DNA of 64,000 bases. Source: Blastocystis hominis (Eukaryota > Sar > Bigyra > Opalinata > Blastocystidae). The notes below the pieces were generated by a model. It ran no database searches and had not been told where the DNA came from. It saw only the letters and a list, made by a program, of their open reading frames with translations. The position numbers and the translations under genes were made by a program. How positions within the stretch are numbered: the first letter of the stretch is position 1; every line of letters starts with the position of its first letter. Shown one piece after another: positions 1-12,400 of this stretch. The stretch covers positions 255,929 through 319,928 of the forward strand of contig NW_013171821.1 of NCBI RefSeq assembly GCF_000151665.1. The letters run 5' to 3'.

Positions 1-575
<575 letters not shown>

Positions 576-825
576 ATAATTTTCCAAAGTTTGTTAACAC
601 TCAGTCTAAATTACGATACACCTAATCCCCATTCCTTCAAGCTGGCAATCTTTGCAGGATCGTCTAAAATGTGCTAGAATCGGGACTAGATTCTTGATAA
701 AAACGATAAAAAAACGAGTTACTGGAGCAAGCTTGATAATCAAGCGAATTGAACCACTGTACAATTAACGGTACGGGATATCAAAGTGTAAGTCATATTA
801 ATTTTAATACAAGTAAACCTCGAGA

Positions 826-1956
826 ATGGCTGAAGTGCAGTCTATTGTGATTGATAACGGTTCCGGTATGTGTAAGGCTGGATTTGCTGGAGATGATGCT
901 CCTCGCGCTGTGTTCCCTTCGATTGTGGGACGTCCCAAGCATCCTGTGTACATGGTGGGTATGGAGAACAAGGATCACTTCGTTGGAGACGAAGCTGAGT
1001 CGAAGAGAGGAGTGCTGAATCTGAAGTACCCCATTGAGCACGGAATTGTGACTAACTGGGATGATATGGAGAAGATCTGGCACCACACCTTCTACAATGA
1101 GCTGCGTGTCGCTCCTGAGGAGCATCCTGTGCTTCTGACCGAGGCTCCTTTGAATCCTAAGGCGAACAGAGAGCGTATGACTCAGATTATGTTCGAGACG
1201 TTCAACGTGCCTGCCATGTACGTCCAGATTCAGGCTGTGCTGTCTCTGTACGCTTCGGGTCGTACCACTGGTTGCGTGATGGATTCCGGTGACGGTGTCT
1301 CGCACACTGTCCCCATTTACGAGGGTTATTCGCTGCCTCACTGCATTTTGCGTCTGGATCTGGCTGGTCGTGATCTGACCGAGTACATGCAGACTATCTT
1401 GTCTGAGCGTGGATACAGTCTGGTTTCTACTGCTGAGCGTGAAATTGTGCGCGACATGAAGGAGAAGCTGTGCTACGTGGCTCTGGACTTCGACAAGGAG
1501 ATGAAGCTTGCCGAGGAGTCTTCGGTGGTGGAGAAGTCGTACGAGATGCCCGATGGAAACATCGTGACCATTGGAAACGAGCGTTTCCGTGTGCCCGAGG
1601 CTCTGTTCAACCCTGCTATGCTGGGTAAGGAGCTTCGTCACGGAGGTGTGCACGATGCCACCTACTCGACCATCATGAAGTGCGATGTGGATATCCGTAA
1701 GGAGCTCTACAGCAACGTGGTCCTCTCTGGAGGTTCCACCATGTTCCCTGGAATTGGTGAGCGTATGCAGAAGGAGCTGCTGGCTCTGGCTCCTCCTAGC
1801 ATCAAGGTGAAGGTGCTGGCTTCTCCTGAGCGTAAGTACATGGTGTGGGTCGGAGGATCGCTGCTGGCTTGCCTGTCTTCCTTCCACAACATGTGGATTG
1901 CCAAGTCCGAGTACGACGAGGCTGGTCCTACCATTGTCCACAGAAAGTGCTTCTAA
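826..1956 (+). CDS. Actin
   Basis: A 376-residue intronless gene with conventional actin length and sequence. Visible hallmarks are the N-terminal [20 protein letters not shown] phosphate loop, the second nucleotide-binding loop [11 protein letters not shown], the [11 protein letters not shown] stretch, [11 protein letters not shown], and the C-terminus IVHRKCF. It polymerises into F-actin and hydrolyses ATP in the cytoplasm. There are many substitutions relative to animal actin (for example [22 protein letters not shown]), as is usual for divergent protists. The codons are strongly biased, which creates a long false frame on the other strand. Absence of introns is unusual beside its intron-dense neighbours and fits a highly expressed gene. 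Confidence 0.97.
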
Positions 1957-1996
1957 GCTTCTCAATTGCATGTGTAGTTTGTATTCTACTCAGGGT

Positions 1997-2004
1997 TGTT
2001 TGTT
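1997..2004 (+). terminator. TGTTTGTT 3'-end motif of actin
   Basis: Exact TGTTTGTT 41 nt past the actin stop. In Blastocystis this octamer directs cleavage and polyadenylation just upstream of itself. Confidence 0.7.
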
Positions 2005-2107
2005 ATAGTAATAATAATGATGATTATGATATTTTTGTTGATTTTCGTTAAATACAGAGAAAAGAGAAATGGGGAGATTTGATCGATTTCTTTTTATTTT
2101 CTCTCCA

Positions 2108-3967
2108 ATGCTCTCGATTGCTTTGAGGAACCGCATCGCAATCTCTTCCGCGAGGAGAGTTGCACTCTATCGTACCGTTCGGTGCTTTGCAACTCAGAGC
2201 GAATCGGCTGCCAACAGCGATTCCGCAGCGAAACAAGGAGAACCTGTCGAGACAGCAACTCCCAATGCGAATGAAAAACAATCCACAAAGAAAGGTGTAG
2301 AGTTGCCCGATTTCCCTGAATTCCCGTTTATTCAGGATGATTATAAGGAAGGAATTCGAAATCGAGATTATCTGAAAAATGTGCCTAGAGAAAAGCGTGT
2401 TGACTTGAGTAAGAAGAAAGAGGGCGACATTGTCTATTTTGACGACGAGGAATTTAAGCACTACTTTCCTCATGAGTATAGGGTGTGATTAGTGAGGTGA
2501 GTCCTAGTTTCTACTGTGGTTTTGAGAAGCAGAGAGAACTGACGCTTATGAACACAATGCAAATTCGCAAGGAAGCTCTGCGGATCATATCCAAGCTGAA
2601 TGGTGAGTATGGGAGGCGCGGGGTGATAGGTAGCGTTCCAGGCGGGAGAAAGCATCGACTTTTATCCGTTCTTGTGCCTCACGGGTCCTCGGGGTAGTGG
2701 CAAATCGTACTTGTGCGTGGTGAGTAGCTCGATTGCAGGATGGTTCTTCGCAGCGTGTATTACGAGTGTCGTCGTAACAACTGGATCACGTGGTTCATTC
2801 CCTCTGCGCGCGTGTGGACCCATCGAGGTAGCATCGGGGTGTGTGTGCGAGGCAGGCTACCAGGTGATTCCGATGACGCGTCGCTCGGGCGGTTTTTTCG
2901 CGCAGCCGGAGCACTGTCAGAAGCTTCTGCTGGACGTAGGGGCGCTGTGTGGAGGAGACGACGACTAGCTGCACATCACGAGCGGCCATCTGCTGCGGAA
3001 CGTGCGCGTGAAGGGGCACTTCGACCGCTCCCTGTTCTGGGCGAAGTCGCAGTTCGGCGCGGTAGGGACGCGGAGCGCGTGGGACGTAGGCGATCGACTC
3101 GGGCGCGGCGAGCCGGCTGACGGTGGACCAGCTGGTTCTGTACGGCGTGAACAGCGCGCGTGACGTAGGAAATTCGTGTGAATGTGCGAAGCTAGTCGTA
3201 CGAAGTGGCGGCGTACGTGAAGCGGGAACTGGAGGAGTGCACGGAGTAGGGCGCAGCGGGCGCGTGGGACGCAGATACCCGGTGCTGATCGCGATCGACG
3301 ACTACAACGCGCTGCACGACTACTCGCTCTTCGAGTACCAGAACCGGCCGTAGTGCGCGCGCCCTCCCTCCACCGTAGCATCCACGCGCGGAAGCTCTAC
3401 CTGCCCTCGCTGTTCCGCGTGTTCGATGAGGCGGACTGGATGCAGGAGCGCGCCTTGGACGACTTCCCGCAGCAGCGCGCCGCGCAGCTCCATCGCGAAG
3501 TCCCGCCCCTCCAGCCCGAGACCCCCATGCCCCCCACGCCGCACATCGCATTCCAGAACACGCTGCGGAACGGCGTGGTGATCGGAGCCGTGGAGAACCG
3601 GTACGACCACTTCGTAGGGAAGGGCGGAGCTAATGAGCGACAGATCAAGTTCGAAGATGTGGTCCAGCTGGGACAGAAGCACAACCTGACGGTGGGGAAG
3701 TGCAGCTTCGAGGTGTTCGACGCGTTCGTGGACATGTTCGAGAAGAACGACATCATCTCGCGTAGGAGGAGAGAGGAGGCGGAGTGACGGGCAGCGATGA
3801 ACGAGTTCCAGAGAGAGTACTTGTATGCGCACACGCAGGGAAACTACCGAGAACTGGTGTGGAACCTGCTGTGCAACCGAAGATGGCTGTGGGACTTCAC
3901 GCCCGGAAAGGCGTACCAGAAATGGGTAGAGAACTACCCCGAAATGAAAGAGTTGTGGGAATCCTGA
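2108..3967 (+). CDS. DAP3: Mitochondrial ribosomal protein mS29 (DAP3)
   Basis: GTP-binding protein of the small mitoribosomal subunit. Eleven short introns are inferred (2476-2507, 2603-2633, 2713-2738, 2828-2855, 2936-2968, 3062-3089, 3165-3195, 3246-3274, 3350-3378, 3614-3643, 3762-3794). Splicing gives a continuous protein with P-loop LTGPRGSGKS, then NNWITWFIPSARVW, and the Walker B-like segment YPVLIAIDDYNAL, all aligning with DAP3. The start at 2108 gives an Arg/Ser-rich, acid-free presequence typical of organelle import. An upstream ATG at 2069 is also in frame. Stop TGA 3965-3967. It is organelle-targeted although the organism is anaerobic, so the organelle must translate proteins. 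Confidence 0.85.
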
Positions 3968-3981
3968 GGTCTTTTATGGGG

Positions 3982-3989
3982 TGTTTGTT
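3982..3989 (+). terminator. TGTTTGTT 3'-end motif of DAP3 gene
   Basis: Exact octamer 15 nt past the stop codon. Confidence 0.7.
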
Positions 3990-4060
3990 GATGCTAGCGG
4001 TTCTGGAAGAAACTGAGAGAAAACTAGACCATGTACGAAAAATCCGGAATGAAGGGTACA

Positions 4061-4068
4061 AACAAACA
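4061..4068 (-). terminator. TGTTTGTT 3'-end motif of NDUFB3-like gene
   Basis: Octamer on the minus strand, 59 nt past the NDUFB3-like stop. With the plus-strand motif at 3982 it separates two convergent genes. Confidence 0.65.
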
Positions 4069-4126
4069 GTCAAATATCAAAATTGATTACACAGGGAATA
4101 ATTCATTTTAAGGAGGAGCGTCAGAC

Positions 4127-4333
4127 TCAGTGACCATCCCGAATTTGTTTTGGCTTGTGAATAAAGCGTTTGTACCTAGAACGTGATCAGCAGAAAGAAG
4201 GGACATACACCCATTCGCCGGTACAGTAAACGGCAAAAATTCCGACAGCCCACTTAAAACCGGGGAAGGCGTGATAAAGCTTAGGATTGACAGCCGGGTG
4301 GCTTCTCCATGCGTTGTAGTTTCCGAACACCAT
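4127..4333 (-). CDS. NDUFB3: Complex I accessory subunit B12-like (NDUFB3)
   Basis: Short inner-membrane subunit of NADH:ubiquinone oxidoreductase. Removing one 33-nt intron (4176-4208) gives 57 residues with the family signature NAWRSHPAV followed by a membrane segment FKWAVGIFAVYCTGEWVY and a basic tail. Length and layout resemble the plant B12 subunit (EWRKHP, then one membrane helix). An in-frame upstream exon joined through an intron near 4345-4381 is possible and would run into exon 1 of the divergent Nol12 gene, so the start is uncertain. Identification rests on a short motif. Confidence 0.6.
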
Positions 4334-4447
4334 AATTTCTCTACAGGATTCCAACGATTCTGAAAAGGGTAAAAATCACAAAAGTCGCCTCGAAACCTGG
4401 AATTCCAATAGACAAGAGATCTTTGTATTTTTCTCTTGTTTCTGAGA

Positions 4448-5127
4448 ATGAAACAGAAAAAGGGAGACGAGGTGATATTTGACGAAAACGACAGAGAGTA
4501 AAAGCAGAGGGGCTCGTTTACTGTAGACAATATCTCCTGGGTTTTCACAAAAGAAAGCAGCAGAAAAAGATCGATTACCTTACAAAGAAGGCACTACGAG
4601 ACAAAAAGAATCGTGTGCTCGAAAAAATGGCCGTAGCTTTCTTATTTTGGTTTTATCATAGAGAAAACGGAACCTTATTCGCAGAGAGAAAGAACTGGGG
4701 TTGCTGGAGCCAGAGGGTACTCGATCTACAGGTGAGTTGAAGCGAATTGGATTGATTCTAGTGACATCACAGCACGACGTGCAAGACAAGTTTTCAAAAG
4801 ATATGTTTGGTACAGACCAGGTCACGGTGACTGTCGAATATGAAGGGGACGATCCGAACGCTTCGCAGGAACCAGAGCAGGAGCAGCAGCCGGAGCAACC
4901 CGAAGTGGACGACGAGACGCTCCTGAACAATGACGATATGGATTTAAACGAGAAGGAGGAAGAGCTGGATGAGGAAGAAAAGGCGGTTTTGGAGAGTGTA
5001 ACGTAGGGAAAGTGGAGGGGATCAATTCCTTAGTCTTTCTGAGAAGGAGATGCGTAAGATCCGGGAGCAGGCAGGGTCCAAGAAGAGTAAGAAGGGCAAG
5101 AAATCCCGTCGGAGAAAGCACCATTAG
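4448..5127 (+). CDS. NOL12: Nol12/Rrp17 (Nop25 family) nucleolar protein
   Basis: RNA-binding 5'-3' exonuclease family used in pre-rRNA processing in the nucleolus. Four introns (4498-4526, 4633-4661, 4732-4761, 5003-5033) are inferred. The spliced N-terminus reads VIFDENDRE then YLLGFHKRKQQKK, the diagnostic Nop25 motif, followed by a basic coiled-coil region. The middle has VTVTVEYEGDD like the family's TVTV strand and an acidic Glu/Gln linker. The C-terminus is Lys/Arg-rich (SKKSKKGKKSRRRKHH), as in human NOL12. Its start codon faces the NDUFB3-like gene, and its stop lies about 54 bp from the stop of the convergent gene. Confidence 0.85.
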
Positions 5128-5180
5128 TCAATCGAGTTTGTTCTCAAACAGTCCACACAAAAGCAATGATGAAAAATCAA

Positions 5181-7493
5181 CTAATAGCTCTGGTATTCAT
5201 GGCAAATCACATTCGTGAAGAACCGAACCTGCTTCTCCTTGTTGGCATCCCTCGTTCGATCTTGCTGTCTTGAGATTGGCAGTGGAGGAAGCAGCACCAC
5301 GCGTTTCCGGAACGAAGGAACACGACGCACTCCGATTCCCTTTTCCAGACGCAACTGGCGACTTCTGCGCACCACGCCAGGCTTAATGAATCCTTCCGGG
5401 ACTACCACTTCCTCTTCTTCTTCTTCTTCCTCCTCCTCGGGGAGATAGAAATCCTTCAGAATGTCGTGATTCATCGGCTGCGAGGAGTGTAAGGACTGCG
5501 AAGGCGATGAGACCTGCTGCTGCGAGGATTGAGAGAGCGGCGAAGGCTGCGAGGACATTTCCTGCGGACTCCTGAGACTTGTCGGGGAGTTAAAAGGAAT
5601 CCCCAGCGCACTGAGATCTGCTAACCAACCGAGCCGTCAAAGCCTACCGACTAGATCGTCGTTGACGTGCGCCTTGTCGACTTCGATGCCGGTGGACTCG
5701 TAAAATCCGGATTTGGTGCGAGACGACGCCTCTGCATCCTTGACGTACTGCTCGAAGTCGAATCCCTGCGTTTGCCCACCTTCCGTGGAGTCGATCGAGA
5801 CGAACACGCCCATCTCGGGAGAGGAGGAATCGTGTTCTCTCAAAAAGGACTCTTCGGGCGACGAATAGTGCGCAGGAGGCGGACTCACATAGGATCGGCC
5901 TCGTCCTGAACCGAACGACGACGTGACAGAAGGATGCTAACGCTGAGAGCAAGATAGGGAAAAAACCTGCGAATTGACGTTGAGCCAGACGCACTTGGAG
6001 TGCTCGACTTCGGTATTGAAGGGACTGGGAATGGTGGTCGGTCGCGGGACGCGTCGAGCCGATCGATGGAGTCGAGGCACAGCGCCTTGCTCGCTGCTTC
6101 GTCGCTGCAGCATGGGCTTCAGGTTCTGCGTCATGCCTTCGTCGTACGAGAAATGATCGAAGCTGCATCGCTCGAACAGATCTTCGTCATCATCTTGGTT
6201 AAGATCGAGATCAAGATCATCATTATAATTATCTTCTTCTTCTTCATCTTCTTCCACATCTTCCTCCTCCTCTTCTTCCACATCTTCTTCTTCCTCTTCC
6301 TCTTCCTCTTCTTCTTCCTCCTCTTCTTCACTATCCGAATCAGAAGAGAATCGAAATTGAAGCGTATCTGGATAGGAAGACATGGAATCAGCATGAGTTG
6401 GCGTCTGCCCTTCCGTTTTCTTCTTTGGTTTGAAGAGTTTCGAAAAGAAATTGGGCTTTTCTTCGGGCGAAACGTCTTGCGATCGATTACAAGTCAGACA
6501 CACAACATCGCCGAGATTTGGAGATTCCTTCTTCTCGATTCGATTCGAATCGATGTTAAATAATTCATCATCGCTCAGGTATTCAGAGGGTGGCATCATT
6601 CCACGAATCGGAGACGAGGCTTTCCCAGAAATCTTCGTATTGCCCCCCTCTTTATCTCCATTTCCACCACCATTATTATCATCATCATCTGAAGAAGAAG
6701 AAGAAGCAGTGGGATTGACTAGCCGCGTAGCAACTGCCTTCGTTTTGCGAAACATGTCCTTGCTCCACTGCTTAATCTTGTCGTTACTCATCATATCATG
6801 GAGAAAGAGAGGATTGCTGTAGAGCTTGGCTCGGTTTTTGAGTGGACTGAAGAACTCGGAAAGAGATGCCAACTGATTCATGAGATCCACTCCAAACAGT
6901 TCTGAGAGAGCATTATAGGAAATATTCATCTCCTCTTCACCTAATTCATTGTACATATCTAGATCGTTTATTTCCAATCAACGATACCTAGCGAAAAGCC
7001 TTTAGCCACAAACTGCAGTTTCTTCAGCCATACGTTGGTCACTTCTGTCATATTCTGGCCCGTTAGAACGCGTACACTCGCATACGGAGCGTTCTGACGT
7101 AAAACAACCCCCAGACAACGAACATCCTAGAGAGTGACAGAAAAAGCTAGGATCTACTCGGTCCTCTCCTTGCGGAATAGAGATCAGATCATTCACTTCA
7201 ATAGGAATCCGATTCTTGAACTGGACTAGCACTGAAATTGCAACCCAACGCTTACTGCTGTGATTAATTGAAACGATCGAGGAACGAGGCACAGTTAAGG
7301 GGGTATTAGATGGTACATCTAACTTGATTGCGGTAATACTACACTGCTTGACAATTCCTGTTATCTCTTCGTTCTACAGAAATAAGGATTAACCGAAAAT
7401 GCTCACAGAATCATTCCGAACTTCCACTTCATCTCCACTACCACAAAACCCACTATAATACCTATCGACAAGGTCATAATAAGTGGATTTCAT
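5181..7493 (-). CDS. Large acidic low-complexity protein, unrecognised
   Basis: Not recognised. Six introns (7438-7461, 7374-7406, 7127-7157, 6959-6987, 5937-5966, 5621-5647) join seven exons into about 712 residues in one continuous frame. The N-terminal quarter is folded-looking and beta-rich (SGDEVEVRNDSNEEITGIVK, then KLDVPSNTPLTVPRSS, with an NHSSKRW motif), faintly like the beta domain of MscS-type proteins, but no membrane segments are seen. The middle is helical (NELGEEEMNISYNALSELFG), with a CLTCNRS pair of cysteines, then a run of about 35 Glu/Asp. The C-terminal part has Ser/Gln-rich stretches, a second Glu run, and a basic conserved-looking block GIGVRRVPSFRKRVV. A scaffold or nuclear role is possible but unproven. 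Confidence 0.55.
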
Positions 7494-7852
7494 GCTATTT
7501 AAATCTTCATACAATACTAATAATGTCTATCTCTATTTAAGGATTGTACTGAATTCCTAAAATCGACCTTATTTTTGGTAGTTTAGCAATGAACGCAGAA
7601 TCTTAATGAATCTAATCTATTTAGCATAAGACCTATCAGTTCCTTGATTATTGAGAAAAACAATAGTTCGAATCCGAAATCTTAAGAGTATACTCTCCAG
7701 ATGATTTGTTATGCTTGTAACTACACATCAACAATCCTTTTTCCAAGAATCTTGAAATAGTGCCTTTTTCTGTCGTTCTTCACATCTCAATTTTTGGAAA
7801 GATTCCTGCTTATTTCGGTGATTCTTGGCTGTGATAAAAATCTTATTTGAAA
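7494..7852. other. Divergent intergenic region
   Basis: About 360 bp of AT-rich sequence between two head-to-head genes. I see no coding frame, RNA gene or repeat. It presumably holds both promoters. Confidence 0.5.
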
Positions 7853-8965
7853 ATGGAAGCCCTTCCCGATGAAAATACATTAAAGCCTATTGAACCTGTG
7901 TCTGATAACATCGAAGAGCAGTTGGAGAAACTTCGTAACCGAGAATTACTGCCTGCTAGCGTGCTAATCGAATTATGTGATAAAGTATATTTGTTTAGTT
8001 TCGTACATTGAAGGCCAAGGAAATCATTCGAAAGGAAGACAATATTCAAGTTGTCAGATGTCCCGTAACAGTGTGTGGGGATATCCACGGCCAGTTCTAT
8101 GACTTTATGGAACTCTTCAGAATTGGTGGCGATCTTCCTGACACGAACTATTTGTTTATGGGTAGGCATCCTATTGGGGTATGAAAAGTAGGTGATTATG
8201 TTGATCGTGGTTATTACTCTCTGGAGACTGCAGCTTTGCTCATTGCACTGAAGGTTCGATGGCCTGATCGCGTGGTGGTCTTGCGTGGAAATCATGAAAG
8301 CCGTCAGATCACCCAGGTCTACGGTTTTTACGACGAATGTGTGCGCAAGTACGGAAATGCCGATGTTTGGAAGGCGTTTACCGATCTTTTCGATTACCTC
8401 CCGATCACTGCTCTCATCGAAGGCCGCATTTTTGCTCTCCATGGTGGATTGTCACCATCATTAGACACACTGGACCAAGTTCGTAAACTCGATCGTGTTC
8501 GTGAAACTCCCCATGAAGGAGCGATCTCCGACTTAGTGTGGTCCGATCCAGACGATCGTGTTGGCTATGGAGTTTCATCACGAGGCGCTGGTTACACTTT
8601 TGGCCGAGTATTTTCTTCGTTTTTTGTGTGATTTCCAGGACGTAACTACCAAATTTTGTCATACCAATAATCTGGACTTCATCTCGCGTGCTCACCAGAT
8701 GTGTGAAGCGGTTTGTTTTTTAGCGGAGAATTAACGGATAGGGCTATTTATGGGGACATGATAATCGTATCTGTACTATCTTTTCTGCGCCTAATTATTG
8801 CTACCGATGTGGAAACCAGGCAGCGATTATGGAGGTGAGTGAAAATATGCAAAAGTCCTTGTAGGCTGTGATTTGTGGGAGATAAGGTGTAGTACACAAT
8901 TCGACCCGGCACCGCGTGACGAAAAGTTCAATTTGGTGAGAAAGGTTCCTGATTATTTCCTTTAG
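7853..8965 (+). CDS. PP2A-type protein phosphatase catalytic subunit
   Basis: Ser/Thr phosphatase of the PPP family. All metal and catalytic motifs are present: [48 protein letters not shown] and [11 protein letters not shown]. The end QFDPAPRDE...VPDYFL keeps the terminal Leu that is methylated in PP2A, PP4 and PP6. [13 protein letters not shown] and QFDPAP favour PP2A itself. Introns: 7985-8013, 8162-8191, 8608-8638, 8710-8740 and 8839-8864. For the last one a better consensus donor at 8835 would lead to an early stop, so 8839 is chosen. The N-terminal extension of about 18 residues is longer than usual. The matching methylesterase gene lies at 20650. Confidence 0.93.
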
Positions 8966-8976
8966 GCTTTGTGGTT

Positions 8977-8984
8977 TGTTTGTT
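8977..8984 (+). terminator. TGTTTGTT 3'-end motif of PP2A gene
   Basis: Exact octamer 12 nt past the stop. Confidence 0.7.
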
Positions 8985-9049
8985 AGTGAAAAATAATAAA
9001 GGTCGGTGATGGTTTACCTTAAATGATCTCTATGAGGGAGGAATTTCGA

Positions 9050-9120
9050 GCAATAGTAGTCAAGTGGTAAGATAGGTCCCTGCCACGGATCAGGCCCGGG
9101 TTCGATTCCCGGCTATTGCA
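9050..9120 (+). tRNA. tRNA-Gly (GCC)
   Basis: Seventy-one nt with acceptor stem GCAATAG/CTATTGC and discriminator A, D arm with AGTGGTAA (A box), anticodon loop CTGCCAC with anticodon GCC, and T arm GGTTCGATTCC (B box). No intron. A run of T follows at 9127, suitable for Pol III termination. Confidence 0.93.
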
Positions 9121-9462
9121 TTTCCTCTTTTTTCTTTTTTGTTGTATTGAAAACGTACATCGTGAGGTTTTGCCGTGATGGATTGATTATAAACTGTATG
9201 CAGATACATTAGAGTTCGTTTTTAGAGCTAATGGTATGATAGAATGGCTCACGAGTGAAATATGCATTTATATGTATTACGAATGGTAACTGGAAGAAAT
9301 TACAGAGTAAAAATAGGGATTCAAGTTTGGAAGAACATGACTGTTCAATGCTTTAGAGGTATTTTCTATGGTTCAACACGAGTATCAAATAGAAATTCGG
9401 TATTTAAAAAGATTGGTAAGGACTTATTGTGTAAGGTACAGAATACTATTTTTAGTATTTCG
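9121..9462. other. Intergenic region upstream of the first MORN/LRR gene
   Basis: About 340 bp. It begins with the T-rich Pol III stop of the tRNA. The frame is open for some distance upstream of the chosen start at 9463 but without similarity to the paralogue, so I treat it as leader sequence. Confidence 0.45.
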
Positions 9463-12400
9463 ATGCAAAAGTTTGTCGATTTTATCAATTCTGCTATTAA
9501 TAACTTTTATATTGATAGTTCTATTATCCAGATTGTACAGGGATGTTTGGGTAAAGAATGGAAACCAAATGGCTGGATTTCACTCATATTGAGTACTAGA
9601 CAATGTGTAGTATTGCAATTCAATAATGGAGTATTCATGAATCAAGGTTTTGTCCTCAATGAGCAGAAAGTGTTGAAAGTGCTTGGAAATCATCAAATTG
9701 GTGATATTTCATATAATGATAGAGTGGTAGTAGAAGGAATCGTGGACTTGGATCATGGAAGTCGATTTGAAGGATTGGTGTTTACAGAAAACGAAAAAGA
9801 AAAAGAAGGTAAAATTGGAATTCCATTTGGATATGGTGAAATGTATGATGATGATGGATTATTGTTGTACAAGGGCATAATGATCAATTGGAAACGATTT
9901 GGATATGGAACGAGTTATCATAATAATGGATGTATTGAATATGAAGGATATTGGTGTGATGATAATCGATTTGGAATTGGAAAAGTGTATGATCGATATG
10001 GTAAATTAGTGAATGATTGTGAATGGTGTAATGGAATTGAAAGTAATATTAGTGGAAAATATGAAGGAGATGGAAGCAAACCACTAAATATTGGAATGAA
10101 ACATTTGAAACTGATTGACAATTGTATATTGGAAGATTGGGATGTTTCATTGTTGTATAATTTGGAATCAATCGAAATTGGGGATGAATGTTTTGGATCA
10201 GTGCAAACATTCAAAATCGATGGATTGAATCGATTGAAAACTATCAAAATCGGAAACAATTCATTTACTCACAATAAGAATTGGTATGGCAATGATGAAT
10301 CGAAATCATTCCATATATTGAATTGTGAGTCATTGGAATCCATTCAAATTGGTGAATGGAGTTTCAGTGATTTTGCTGGCGAATTTGAATTGAAGAATCT
10401 ACCACAATTGAAATCCATTCATATTGGGACAATTGGAAGTTGTTCAGGCAATTTTTATCATCGTTCGTTTGTGATTCGAGGTATTGAACAGATATTGAAG
10501 ATTTGAATAATGCATAGATCTTCCAAATCTACAATCCATTATTATCGGTGATGAATCGTTTGAAGAATCCGAATCCAATATAATCGAAAGTATTGAATGA
10601 ATTCGAATGCAATGATTGATATAGATCTTCCATCATTACAATCCATTCAACTCGGCGAATGGACACTATATGGAATCGAAGATGATCCTTTATGCTCATT
10701 GATAATGCGAAGTATAAATGAAATGGATTGAAATGATTGAATCTAGATCTTCCAAATCTAACAAGCATTACTTCGGAGGGCAATAGTTTATGTCAACCTC
10801 GTATTGTGACATTGGAAAGTAGTTTCGAAAATTGAATATTGATAGTATGTAGATATTCCAAATCTTCAAAATGTCGATCTACCAAATTCATTTGATAATG
10901 TCTTAGAACCAGTTGTTTGCAGTATTTTAATTTGACTTGTTTTAACTAGATGTGTCGGAATTACTATTTCCAAAATTATATCACTTTGATTATGTTCAAT
11001 CACTTGATTCATCTATCACATCTATTATCCTTCCTAATTGGTGTTGTAACGAGAAGGATTACACATTGTTCGATTTTTCTCGTTTTGCCTTGGTTGAATC
11101 AATCGAAATTGGCAACAACTGTTTTGAATCAGTGAAAACATTCAAAATCGATGGATTGAATCGACTAAAGACTCTGAAAATCGAAAGTAATTCATTTACT
11201 CAAGTGAAAAGGGTTAATTGGGGATTTGCATCATATGAAGAAACAATCAAGTCGTGTTATGAATCGAAATCATTCCACATATTGGATTGTGAATCATTGG
11301 AATCAATAGAAATTGGTGAATATAGTTTCAGTGATTTTGCTGGAGACTTTGAATTGAAGAATTGTCCACAATTACAATCCATTCAAATTGGGACAGTTGG
11401 ATATTATTCACCGAATTTCTTTAGAAGTTCCTTTGTAGTTCGAGGTAAGAAATGACATGATTTTGAATATGTGAATGAATAATGATTAGATCTTCCTAAT
11501 CTACAATCCATTTCTTTAGGGGATTCTGTATTCAGTGAATCCTTCGTAACCAGAATCGAAAGTATTAAATGAATGAATTTGAATGTAATAATCTGTATAG
11601 ATCTCCCATCATTGCAATCCATTACACTCGGTAGATTTTCACTTTGTGGAAGTCTTTATGATCCTACGTCTCAATTGATCATGAAAGGTGGAAAGGATCT
11701 CAACATCTGTAATATGACTAGATCTACCTACCCTGCAGTCAATCAATTCTCTGGGATTTAGTTTTTATCGCTGTCGTTCTGTTACACTAGAAAGTATTGC
11801 AATGCTTTCAGCAATGCCCTGCTCATTAATAGATATTCCAAATCTTCAAAATGTTATTTTGCCTGAATCATTTGGGAAAGTTTTATATCCAATTGTCGAG
11901 AGTTGAATCAATGTTGTATCTTCATTTTAGATGTTCATTCTGCTATTTTTCCCCAAGTGTATGATATTGAATATGTTAAATCGATTGATAAACGCTCCAC
12001 CATCATTCAGATTCCCAACTGGACATGCAATGATTGCTCTATTACCAGCATTGATTTTTCTCTGTTTACGTCTCTTGAATCATTTGAGATTGGAGATGAT
12101 TGCTATTGTTCTGTAGAATCATTTCGACTTGATGGCTTCAAAAAACTGAAGAGCTTAAAGATAGGCAAGAATTCATTCACAAAATTGAAAAAACGTATCA
12201 AGGAATCACTTGATTCCAAAGAAGTGTACAAGTCGTGCGATAAATCGAAATCATTCCACATTCTGAATTGTGAATCATTAGAATCGATTGAAATTGGTGA
12301 ATGGAGCTTTAGTGATTATGCTGGAGACTTTGAATTGAAGAATTGTCCACAATTACAATCCATTCAAATTGGCAAAATTGGAAAGGAATCAAGCAATTTC

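Noticed and set aside
793-1971. 392-codon open frame antisense to actin
   Set aside because: It exactly shadows the actin gene, reads as Leu/His/Arg-rich noise and results from strong codon bias.
6213-6340. CTT/TCC-rich tract considered as a stand-alone microsatellite
   Set aside because: It is the coding sequence of the long Glu run in the minus-strand acidic protein.
5974-6563. Plus-strand Phe/Leu-rich frames suggesting membrane helices
   Set aside because: They are the complement of acidic runs on the minus strand.
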